From Virgibacillus sp. LDC-1 (GTDB lineage Bacteria > Bacillota > Bacilli > Bacillales > Amphibacillaceae): 64,000 nucleotides of DNA. The notes below the pieces were generated by a model. It ran no database searches. It was not told the origin of the DNA and saw nothing but the letters and a program-made list of their open reading frames with translations. The DNA lies in the NCBI RefSeq assembly GCF_030137545.1, contig NZ_JARUVL010000007.1, forward strand, positions 16,376-80,375, read 5' to 3'. A program made the position numbers and the translations under genes. Position 1 is the first letter of the stretch. Each line of letters opens with the position of its first letter. Below are positions 8,588 to 16,358 of this stretch, one piece after another.

Positions 8588-9616
8588 ATGGCTTTTCAGC
8601 GAAACGGATATATTGTATTTGCCGGTACTTATGGAACTGAAAAAGATAAGGCGATCCAGGTTTTAACGCTTGATAAGATAGGGCAATTTGGAAAGCGGTT
8701 GTCCTATGTACAAGGAATCGCTAATCCTTCCTATCTGACAGTCAATCAAAATCAGGATACCCTCTATGCGCTCAGCGAGGTAGCGGACGGTCACGTAGTT
8801 TCCTATTCGTTTGATAACGTTACGTACACGGTACAGGAAAAAAGCAGTCAGCAAGAGGATGGCGTCGAAGGACCATGCTATATAATGCTTGATGAGAATG
8901 AGCGCTATCTGTTTGTAGTGAATTATGGTGGCGGATCGATATCGGTGTATCGATTGGCGGATGACCATCGGATTCTGGAATTAACCGATCACCATACGTA
9001 TTCATCTGGATCCCATCCACATATGATTGTGCAACTTCCAGGTACCGATCGCTTTGTCGTGACAGATCTTGGGAGTAATAAACTCTATTTATATGAATGT
9101 ACGGAAGGTAAGCTTACACGCATTCAAGAATGCGCAGCCACTCCCGGTTCCGGTCCAAGACATGCTGCTGTTCTAGCAACGCATCGGAAAATATATGTTG
9201 TAAATGAATTTAATTCACAAGTATCCGTTTATACGTATGATTCGACTTTTTCTAGTCTTGAATTAGTTCAGGAAATAGATACGATAGCTGAACCGATTGA
9301 AGTGAACAATTATGGTGCAGATATTCATATTGCTTATGAAGCATCCTTTTTGTATACATCGAATCGAGGCCATGATAGCATATCGGTGTTTCGCATTGGT
9401 GATGATGGCTTATTATCCTATGTTGACTGTGTAGCTGTGGAAGGGAAATGGCCTAGAAACTTTGCTATCACACCTGATGAAAGGTATATGCTCATTGCCA
9501 ACGAGCATACCGATTCCATTGTCGTAATGGAGATAGGTGCTGATGGGATTCCAGCTTATACAGGTGAACAATATTCGATTCGGGCGCCCGTCTGCTTGAA
9601 GGTGTTTGCGATGTGA
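8588..9616 (+). CDS. lactonase family protein (6-phosphogluconolactonase-like beta propeller)
   Basis: A 342-residue seven-bladed propeller of the YkgB/Pgl lactonase family. Diagnostic stretches are FAGTYGTEKDK at the N-terminus, GSHPHMIVQLPG, GSGPRHAAV, YTSNRGHDSI and WPRNFAITPDE. Characterised members hydrolyse sugar 1,5-lactones such as 6-phosphogluconolactone. It lies 19 bp behind the GH20 gene and is probably co-transcribed. Because LPMO action on chitin first yields a 1,5-lactone at the oxidised end, a lactonase here may serve that route; this is inference. Confidence 0.85.
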   Translation: MAFQRNGYIVFAGTYGTEKDKAIQVLTLDKIGQFGKRLSYVQGIANPSYLTVNQNQDTLYALSEVADGHVVSYSFDNVTYTVQEKSSQQEDGVEGPCYIMLDENERYLFVVNYGGGSISVYRLADDHRILELTDHHTYSSGSHPHMIVQLPGTDRFVVTDLGSNKLYLYECTEGKLTRIQECAATPGSGPRHAAVLATHRKIYVVNEFNSQVSVYTYDSTFSSLELVQEIDTIAEPIEVNNYGADIHIAYEASFLYTSNRGHDSISVFRIGDDGLLSYVDCVAVEGKWPRNFAITPDERYMLIANEHTDSIVVMEIGADGIPAYTGEQYSIRAPVCLKVFAM

Positions 9617-9767
9617 GGCTTAAAGTGATGAAGGATACTAAACAATGCTCACAGATTCAAAAGACAAGGTGGATCATATTAGAAGTATGGTGAACAAGTG
9701 TCACAAATAATGATAAACGAAAGTTAGGATAAGGGTCTAATTTCATTTCCTTTCCTACAAACAAAAA

Positions 9768-9796
9768 AGACCGCTCCCATAACAGGAACGGTCTTC
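9768..9796. terminator. bidirectional terminator between lactonase and betA
   Basis: Perfect outer stem AAGACCG (9768-9774) with CGGTCTT (9790-9796), extended by TCC/GGA. On the minus strand it is followed by a run of T, so it suits betA; on the plus strand it is followed by CTTTA. Confidence 0.8.
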
Positions 9797-9813
9797 TTTA
9801 ACCCATCACCAAC

Positions 9814-11499
9814 TTACCCCTCAATCGTCCCAGCATCTACTGGATGGACACCATGACGGTAATAATCTTTATACTCCGGCTTCAACGGTTCAAGTCCAAG
9901 AATAATATCAGCTGCTTTTTCTGCCAGCATCAATACCGGAGCATGGATATTTCCATTGGTTGTAGTTGGCATGGCAGATGCATCCACTACCCGTACATTG
10001 TCCAGGCCATGAACTTTCATGGTATTTGGGTCAACGACAGCCATTGGGTCAGAGGCTGGCCCCATTTTAGCCGTGCATGATGGATGAAGTGCTGTTTCTC
10101 CGTCTTTCTTGACCCACTCCAGAATCTCTTCATCCGTTTGGACAGATGGCCCAGGTGAAATCTCACCCGTGGTGTAAGGTTTCAAAGCGGGTTGAGAAAG
10201 GATGTCCCGTGCGACCCGTATTGCTTCAACCCACTCGCGCCGATCCTCTTCGGTAGATAAATAGTTACATACGATACTTGGATGCTCAAAAGGGTTACGT
10301 GATCGGATCTTCACGCTTCCTCTCGAGTTGGAATACATTGGTCCGACATGTACCTGGAATCCGTGTTTTGTATCGGCCTTTTGCCCATCGTATCGGACAG
10401 CTAGCGGTAGGAAGTGGAACATTAGATTTGGATAATCAACTTCCTCATTGGAACGGACGAATGCGCCACCTTCAAAATGATTCGATGCTGCTGGTCCAGT
10501 ACGACCAAGTAACCATTGCAAGCCGATCCAAGGCATTTTTGCTTTATTTAAACTCGGCTGCATAGAAACTGGCTGTGGACATGCGTGCTGGATATATACC
10601 TCGAGATGATCCTCTAAGTTTTCCCCTACTCCTGGTAAGTGTAGAATCGGATCGATGCCAAGTGAGCGTAAATGCTCTGCGTCCCCTACACCGGACAATT
10701 GTAATAGTTGCGGCGTGTTGAAGGCGCCACCGGAAAGAATTACTTCCCCTGCGTTAACGTGATAGGTTTTTCCATTCCTTTGATACGTTACCCCTTGCGC
10801 TTTGGTACCCTCAAAATTGATACTTGTAACAAAAGCTCGTGTTTCTACAGTAAGGTTTTTGCGACGCATCGCTGGTCGTAAATATGCCCGTGATGCAGAA
10901 ACTCGTCTGCCATTATGCACTTGACTGTCAAATGGGCCAAAGCCTTCTTGCCGAAAACCGTTTACATCGGGTGTTCTTGCATAACCAGCTTCCACACCCG
11001 CATCGAAAAAGGCCTGGAATAAAGGATTTGTCGCAGGTCCACGCTTTAATTTTATTGGCCCTCGATGTCCGCGGTACTCATCCGTAGAATCGGCTCCAAA
11101 GGCTGTTTCCAATCGCTTGAAATACGGAAGACAATGGGCGAAGTCCCAATTTTCCATTCCTGGTTCAGATCCCCATTTCTCGTAGTCCATCGGGTTCCCG
11201 CGTTGATAGATCATGCCATTGATCGAGCTTGATCCTCCAAGCACCTTTCCTCTAGCATGTGCGACACGACGCCCATCCATGTAGGGCTCAGGGTCTGTAG
11301 AATAGATCCAGTCATAAAAGCGATTGCCTGATGGGAACATTAAAGCTGCAGGCATTTGAATAAATAAATCCCAAAAGTAATCATTGCGCCCTGCTTCCAG
11401 AACAAGCACAGTCTTATTCTTATCTGCACTGAGGCGGTTACCGAGTACAGATCCTGCACTTCCGCCGCCTACAATTACGTAATCATAAGTTTGATTCAT
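9814..11499 (-). CDS. betA: choline dehydrogenase (GMC oxidoreductase)
   Basis: A 561-residue FAD-dependent GMC enzyme that oxidises choline to betaine aldehyde. The Rossmann motif [17 protein letters not shown] opens the protein, followed by the GMC signature around [18 protein letters not shown] and the C-terminal HPSCTAKMG with its histidine and [17 protein letters not shown]. The frame is open to 11562, but only ATG 11499 has a ribosome site (AGGAGGTAT, plus-strand complement 11504-11512). It is downstream of betB on the same strand. The histidine in NGNIHAP, where many proteobacterial enzymes have Asn, is what I recall for staphylococcal BetA and is not a defect. Confidence 0.95.
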   Translation of the reverse strand: MNQTYDYVIVGGGSAGSVLGNRLSADKNKTVLVLEAGRNDYFWDLFIQMPAALMFPSGNRFYDWIYSTDPEPYMDGRRVAHARGKVLGGSSSINGMIYQRGNPMDYEKWGSEPGMENWDFAHCLPYFKRLETAFGADSTDEYRGHRGPIKLKRGPATNPLFQAFFDAGVEAGYARTPDVNGFRQEGFGPFDSQVHNGRRVSASRAYLRPAMRRKNLTVETRAFVTSINFEGTKAQGVTYQRNGKTYHVNAGEVILSGGAFNTPQLLQLSGVGDAEHLRSLGIDPILHLPGVGENLEDHLEVYIQHACPQPVSMQPSLNKAKMPWIGLQWLLGRTGPAASNHFEGGAFVRSNEEVDYPNLMFHFLPLAVRYDGQKADTKHGFQVHVGPMYSNSRGSVKIRSRNPFEHPSIVCNYLSTEEDRREWVEAIRVARDILSQPALKPYTTGEISPGPSVQTDEEILEWVKKDGETALHPSCTAKMGPASDPMAVVDPNTMKVHGLDNVRVVDASAMPTTTNGNIHAPVLMLAEKAADIILGLEPLKPEYKDYYRHGVHPVDAGTIEG

Positions 11500-11763
11500 G
11501 CAATATACCTCCTTGAAGATAGTTGAATAGATTTTAGCAATCTGACATACGATATCTTCCATTTATATTTTATTAAGTTTATTCTATTTATTAAAAATTA
11601 TTTTAACGATTTGTGCGCAAGCAATGCACCATGATGTTTTTACCTTGTAAATCATGGCACAGCTTCTCTTTTGGGGAATCCGCCAAGAAGTATAGCGGAA
11701 AACTCCTTATAGCTCTAAACCTTCCTAATTAAGAGGACTTACAGCTATGAATCTATCAAAATC

Positions 11764-13236
11764 TTACTTAAACCATTTAACAGGTTCAGGTTGCTTGTTG
11801 CGAAAAATGTGTTTTACTTCGGTATATTCCTCGATGCCTTCCCGTCCAAGCTCCCGTCCAATGCCTGATTGTTTATAACCACCCCATGGTGCTTGGGCAA
11901 AATAAGGATGGAAATCATTGATCCAAACGGTGCCCATTCGTAACCGTGCGGCAACAAATTCTGCCTTATTCAAATCCTGCGTCCATACAGCACCAGCCAA
12001 ACCATAAATCGTATCATTCGCTAATTTGACAGCTTCTTCTTTGGTCTGGAATGTTTCTACTGTTAATACTGGTCCGAATACCTCTTCCTGGACAATACGC
12101 ATTTCGCTTGTGCAGTTTGTAAATATGGTAGGTAAATAGAAGAAACCGCTTTGCAATTCAGGGTTATCTGGGCGTTTACCGCCAACAGCAAGCTTGGCAC
12201 CTTCTTTTTTACCTATTTCTACATAGTTTTCCACTTTCGCACGGTGTTCTGCCGAAATCATTGGCCCGCTTTGTGTACTTTCATCAAAGCCATTACCCAA
12301 TTTGATTTGTTTTGTTCGTTCAATTAGAGCTTCAACAAATTCATCATGGATGCTTTCTTCAACTAAAAGCCGTGACCCCGCAGAGCAAACCTGTCCTGCA
12401 TGAAAAAATACTGCATTTAACGCCTGGTCAACAGCTGTCTCAAAATCAGCATCGGCAAAGACGATATTCGGATTCTTTCCACCAAGCTCGAGGGCGATTT
12501 TTTTTACATTATGACTCGCTGCCTGCATGATTGATTTCCCTGTTTCAATGCCACCGGTGAATGAAATTAAATCGACATCATGATTAGAAGCTAATTCCGC
12601 GCCGACAGATTTTCCGGAACCAAGTACTAAGTTGGCAACACCTTTTGGTATACCAACCTCTTCCATTAGTTCAAAGACTTTCACGGTAGTTAATGGAGTA
12701 ATCTCACTCGGCTTCATCACAAGGGTGTTACCAGCTGCCAAAGCCGGAGCGAGCTTCCATGCGGCTTGGAGTAAAGGGTAATTCCATGGGGTGATTTGAC
12801 CACAAACGCCGACAGGCTCACGAACGACCTTGCTTTCACTGTTTGGTATTGGTGAGGCAATGACTTCACCGCCATCTTTATCTGCCAGTCCACCAAAATA
12901 AAAGAAAACATTCGCAATGTCGGCCATATCCGCACGGCTTTCTTCGACAGTTTTACCTGTATCCAATGTTTCGAGTTCAGCTAATTCCTCCAGATCCCGC
13001 CGGATTAATGTACCTATTTTGTAAACGAGCTCCCCGCGTTCGCTGGCAGGTAATGTGCTCCAGCTACCTTCATCAAATGCTACTCTTGCAGCTTGAATGG
13101 CTGCTCGCGCATCTTCTGCATTTCCTTCTACAGCACGTGCAATAACTTCTTGATTATATGGGTTAATGATATCCCGTGTTTCTCCGGATTTGGCATCTAG
13201 CCATTCACCATTTATATACATTTTCTGTAATTTCAC
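11764..13236 (-). CDS. betB: betaine aldehyde dehydrogenase
   Basis: A 490-residue NAD(P)-dependent aldehyde dehydrogenase that makes glycine betaine from betaine aldehyde (equivalent to GbsA of B. subtilis). The catalytic glutamate sits in LELGGKNPN and the nucleophile in HAGQVCSAGSR, with the cofactor glycine motif SFTGGIETGKSI between them. Translation starts at GTG 13236 behind AAAGGAGTG. betA follows after 264 bp, which contains no gene; the two are likely one transcript. The pairing of BetB with a GMC-type BetA, rather than the GbsB alcohol dehydrogenase, resembles the staphylococcal arrangement. Confidence 0.95.
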   Translation of the reverse strand: MKLQKMYINGEWLDAKSGETRDIINPYNQEVIARAVEGNAEDARAAIQAARVAFDEGSWSTLPASERGELVYKIGTLIRRDLEELAELETLDTGKTVEESRADMADIANVFFYFGGLADKDGGEVIASPIPNSESKVVREPVGVCGQITPWNYPLLQAAWKLAPALAAGNTLVMKPSEITPLTTVKVFELMEEVGIPKGVANLVLGSGKSVGAELASNHDVDLISFTGGIETGKSIMQAASHNVKKIALELGGKNPNIVFADADFETAVDQALNAVFFHAGQVCSAGSRLLVEESIHDEFVEALIERTKQIKLGNGFDESTQSGPMISAEHRAKVENYVEIGKKEGAKLAVGGKRPDNPELQSGFFYLPTIFTNCTSEMRIVQEEVFGPVLTVETFQTKEEAVKLANDTIYGLAGAVWTQDLNKAEFVAARLRMGTVWINDFHPYFAQAPWGGYKQSGIGRELGREGIEEYTEVKHIFRNKQPEPVKWFK

Positions 13237-13692
13237 AACAACACTCCTTTAATGTTTATTGTTAAATTTGTTAAATAAAAATTAAACATTATTAATATAA
13301 CAATCGTAACAATAGTTTAATTAACGTGTCAAATAAAAGCAGACAGAGTCTAGTTACTAACCAATGAAGCTGAATATAACGAATGAATTCCTAAGAAATA
13401 CGTTTGCAGGACTTATTTTTTTATCCTGAAAAATTATAAATCTTCTCTAACCCTGATAAAACAATAAGGAAACTAGATGAAAGATCTAATTCGATTTGAC
13501 AAAACGAAATATTTCGATAACCTATTACATGTGGATAGTTTATTAAATAAAAATTTAATAAATTTATTTTATTTAATAAAAGGGGAGGGGAGAAGACGAA
13601 TCATCTACGTAATTTAAATCCACTTCTGGGAAAAAGGGGAGTTTTTACTAGATGTTTGCCGAAAATCTAAATTGGAAAGGTGTTTATAATCA
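13237..13692. promoter_or_regulatory. divergent control region between betB and the betaine/choline-binding lipoprotein
   Basis: 456 bp without a gene, very A/T-rich. A TTGACA box lies at 13496-13501 on the plus strand, without an unambiguous -10 partner. The betB-proximal part (about 13255-13305) carries ATTTGTTAAATAAAAATTAAAC-like blocks that resemble the large inverted repeat at 13539-13580. This is where a GbsR-type repressor would be expected to act on both directions. Confidence 0.55.
13539..13580. promoter_or_regulatory. candidate GbsR/CudC operator
   Basis: A perfect 14-bp inverted repeat: TTTATTAAATAAAA at 13539-13552 and TTTTATTTAATAAA at 13567-13580. It lies downstream of the TTGACA box and upstream of the lipoprotein gene. 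In B. subtilis GbsR is known to repress choline genes from AT-rich operators placed downstream of the promoter. The assignment here rests on position and symmetry only. Confidence 0.5.
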
Positions 13693-14592
13693 ATGAATGT
13701 TAAAAGAGTTGGTCAATTAATTTTAGTTACTCTAATATTTGTTGTACTCGCAGCGTGTGGTTCAACTAGTGAAGATGCAAATTCGGATAAAAACTCTGGC
13801 GAAGCGAAGGACAGCAAAGGGACAATTACGATTGGACAAATCAATTGGCCTGAAAATATTGCAGTTACAAATTTGTGGAAGACAATTTTAGAAGATGAAG
13901 GATATGAGGTTGATTTAAAACTTCTTGAAATGGGGCCACAGATGGCTGCGTTAGCCTCAGGAGATTTAGATGTCGCACCAGAAATCTGGTTGCCGGTTCA
14001 GGATAAGAGTTACTTTGAAAAGTATAAGGACGAAGCTAACTTTTTTGAAAATCCGTGGTATGACAATGGTAGAGTTGGGTTGGCTGTTCCAACGTATATG
14101 AAGGATATTAACAGCATTGAGGATTTGAATAAAAACAAAGATAAATTCGATGGAGAAATAATCGGCTTTGAGTCTGGAGCAGGAACAATGCTGGTTGCTC
14201 AGGATGTTATTGATGAATATGGACTTGATTATAAATTGTCACCGAGCAGCACAGCAGCAATGATTACATCTATTAAGAATGCGGTTAAAGATAAAGAACC
14301 GATTGTCGCTCCATTATGGAAACCACATTATATATTTTCTGAAGTGGATCTGAAGTTCTTGGAGGATCCGAAAAAAACCTTTGGTGAAATAGAGCAGATC
14401 TATATGGCAACCCGGAATGGATTTGATTCCGATCACGAAAAGGTCAGCAACTGGCTGATAAACTTTAAATTGAATGACGAGCAGCTTGGTGATTTAATGA
14501 ATAAAATTAAGGAAAATGAGGAAAACCCGATCGAAGGCGCCCAAAAATGGGTGGAAGAAAATCAGGATGTCATTGACAAATGGATGAAGTAA
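13693..14592 (+). CDS. glycine betaine/choline ABC transporter substrate-binding lipoprotein
   Basis: A 299-residue lipoprotein: signal peptide with lipobox VLAACG (Cys at about residue 23), then an OpuAC/ProX-type domain. The aromatic residues expected for a trimethylammonium cage are visible in INWPENIA, PEIWLP, NPWYDNG and PLWKPHY. It would deliver choline or betaine to an OpuA/OpuB-type permease, but no permease or ATPase gene is adjacent. It is transcribed away from betBA and followed by a strong terminator, so it is a monocistronic binding protein. The start ATG 13693 follows GGAAAGGTG at 13675-13683 with a slightly long spacer. Confidence 0.88.
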   Translation: MNVKRVGQLILVTLIFVVLAACGSTSEDANSDKNSGEAKDSKGTITIGQINWPENIAVTNLWKTILEDEGYEVDLKLLEMGPQMAALASGDLDVAPEIWLPVQDKSYFEKYKDEANFFENPWYDNGRVGLAVPTYMKDINSIEDLNKNKDKFDGEIIGFESGAGTMLVAQDVIDEYGLDYKLSPSSTAAMITSIKNAVKDKEPIVAPLWKPHYIFSEVDLKFLEDPKKTFGEIEQIYMATRNGFDSDHEKVSNWLINFKLNDEQLGDLMNKIKENEENPIEGAQKWVEENQDVIDKWMK

Positions 14593-14601
14593 ACGAAAAT
14601 C

Positions 14602-14637
14602 AAGAGACGATACTCGATAAGAGAATCGTCTCTTTTG
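14602..14637 (+). terminator. terminator after the betaine-binding lipoprotein gene
   Basis: Perfect 10-bp stem AAGAGACGAT (14602-14611) with ATCGTCTCTT (14625-14634), an inner CTC/GAG pair in the loop, and a TTTT tail. Confidence 0.88.
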
Positions 14638-14856
14638 TAATGGAGTGAAGTATTAGATAAGAATCTAGTGCTGAATTTATTTGCTTCTTTGCATTACAAA
14701 TTATAAAATATAAGAAACGTTTAATTTATTACAAACTAATTAAACAAACTCTTGTTTTACGATAACAAGTATAAATGATGGTAAGAATGATAGGAAAAAC
14801 TTCTGTACTTGCTTCAAGATGAGGCGAATGCAATCTACAAAAAAAGAGGTGCCACC

Positions 14857-15441
14857 ATGGTAGGAAACCAGAAAAATTCCCCCAGTGAAAATGCAAACGA
14901 AAAAATAGAACAGGTTGAACGGATGATGATTAATACGATTTCAGAAACGATGGATCTGTATGGCGTTACTCCTTCAGTGGGGCGTTTGTACGCAACCATG
15001 TATTTTAAACATGAACCTATTACCCTGGATGAAATGAAAGACGCACTTGGGATGAGTAAACCGAGTATGAGTACTTCCGTCCGAAAACTCCAAGAAATTA
15101 ATATTGTTCAAAAGGTATGGCAGAAGGGCTCGAGAAAGGATTCATTCATAGCTGAAAAGAATTTCTTTAATTATTTTTCTCAATTTTATGGTATGAAATG
15201 GGAACGAGAAGTGAGTATGTATTTGGTTAGCCTCAAGAAGGCCCAAGCACAACTTAAAGAAATAATTGAAGATAGTGAAACAGATGAAGCATCAAGAGAA
15301 AAAGCTGAATTGGACTATCAGCAACTTGCAGATGCCATGGTCTACTATCGGTGGTTGGACAAGCTAACCAAGCTTACTAAATCCGGTGAAATATTTAACT
15401 ATATACCAGTAGACGAAGCGGATGAAAGGGATGAGGTGTAG
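14857..15441 (+). CDS. gbsR: GbsR/CudC-type choline-responsive transcriptional regulator
   Basis: A 194-residue MarR-like regulator (B. subtilis GbsR is about 180). The winged helix covers about 40-105: TLDEMKDALGMSKPSMSTSVRKL contains the recognition helix, and WQKGSRKDSF is the wing. The C-terminal helical part (YRWLDKLTKL) is characteristic of GbsR/CudC. ATG 14857 follows AGAGGTG; the frame is open from 14809 but without a ribosome site. GbsR proteins sense choline directly and repress choline uptake and oxidation genes. Its place beside betBA and the binding protein supports that job. Confidence 0.88.
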   Translation: MVGNQKNSPSENANEKIEQVERMMINTISETMDLYGVTPSVGRLYATMYFKHEPITLDEMKDALGMSKPSMSTSVRKLQEINIVQKVWQKGSRKDSFIAEKNFFNYFSQFYGMKWEREVSMYLVSLKKAQAQLKEIIEDSETDEASREKAELDYQQLADAMVYYRWLDKLTKLTKSGEIFNYIPVDEADERDEV

Positions 15442-15927
15442 GAAAGATCGTGAGTGTTTATCGGAAATTTACTGATAGATAATTCTTCCGATAACGCCTC
15501 TTGTTCCAGTTAATTTCTAGTTTGTTAGGATCCGTCCCTTACTGTGTATCATTTTAAGGGAGAATTCACGAAACTACTAAATGTTAACATATCATTAATA
15601 TATGGGAAGAGACTATCAATGGAAGTCTCTTTCCTTTTTAAAACTATAATATCTCCAAATGTATTCTTTTTCGTTACTGCCCATTTGAAGAAAGAAGTAG
15701 CTTAAGGGCGATCCTTAGGTTTCGTCCCTTTTAATGTATACATAATTAGTTATTAATCTGCTTGTTAATGAAAATATGCAAGATCATATAATAACAGACT
15801 TTATTTATATTAATTGTTAGTACTTTTGTATAGCTGCATCTGGTAAGCTGCTAGTAACAAGGTACCCCTTTTAAAGAACTATTCTAGTATAATTGGTACT
15901 AACATTAGCAAATAGGAGAGATATTAA
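15442..15927. other. 486-bp intergenic region between gbsR and the Nudix gene
   Basis: No gene is supported here. The left third holds a terminator hairpin (15608-15636). Two imperfect AAGGG/CCCTT dyads occur around 15534-15568 and 15702-15730. The remainder is AT-rich, and the Nudix gene ribosome site AGGAGAG is at 15914-15920. Confidence 0.5.
15607..15640 (+). terminator. terminator downstream of gbsR
   Basis: AGAGACT (15608-15614) pairs with AGTCTCT (15624-15630), followed by TTCCTTTTTA. It is 166 bp behind the gbsR stop. Confidence 0.65.
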
Positions 15928-16320
15928 TTGGAAAAGAAGAATATTCATGTAGTTGGCGCAGTCATCATTAAAGATAATAAAGTTCTTTGTGCCCAAAGAG
16001 GACAAACGAAAACGTTGGCTTACAAATGGGAATTTCCTGGTGGTAAGATCGAACAGGGAGAAACACCCAAAGAAGCGTTAAAGCGTGAGATAGTAGAGGA
16101 AATGAAATGTAATATCGAGGTCGGAAATCAGGTTGATCATACAGTTTACGAATACGATTTTGGGATTGTGCACTTGACTACATATTATTGTACTCTTCTT
16201 GAGGGTGAACCAGTATTAACTGAGCATATCTCGATAAAATGGTTACCAAAGCAAGATTTACAAATGTTAGATTGGGCTCCAGCAGACATTCCTGCGGTCG
16301 AAAAATTAGCAAATAAGTAG
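15928..16320 (+). CDS. Nudix (deoxy)nucleoside triphosphate pyrophosphohydrolase, MutT-like
   Basis: A 130-residue Nudix hydrolase. The Nudix box begins GGKIEQGETPKEALKREI and continues VEEMKC: the catalytic R-E and E-E residues are intact, while the glycine of the E-E-x-G consensus is replaced by lysine, as in a known subgroup annotated as pyrophosphohydrolases. It starts at TTG 15928 with AGGAGAG at 15914-15920. Members cleanse oxidised or modified nucleotides. The large helicase gene begins 38 bp downstream and is very likely co-transcribed, which suggests a shared DNA-maintenance or defence role. Confidence 0.88.
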   Translation: MEKKNIHVVGAVIIKDNKVLCAQRGQTKTLAYKWEFPGGKIEQGETPKEALKREIVEEMKCNIEVGNQVDHTVYEYDFGIVHLTTYYCTLLEGEPVLTEHISIKWLPKQDLQMLDWAPADIPAVEKLANK

Positions 16321-16358
16321 TTTATTAATGAAATATTTCAGTTTGGGTTGGTGATAAC

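Noticed and set aside
9814..11499. His in place of Asn in the NGNIHAP motif of BetA as a damaged active site
   Set aside because: GMC oxidoreductases tolerate His at this place and, as I recall, staphylococcal BetA has the same motif.
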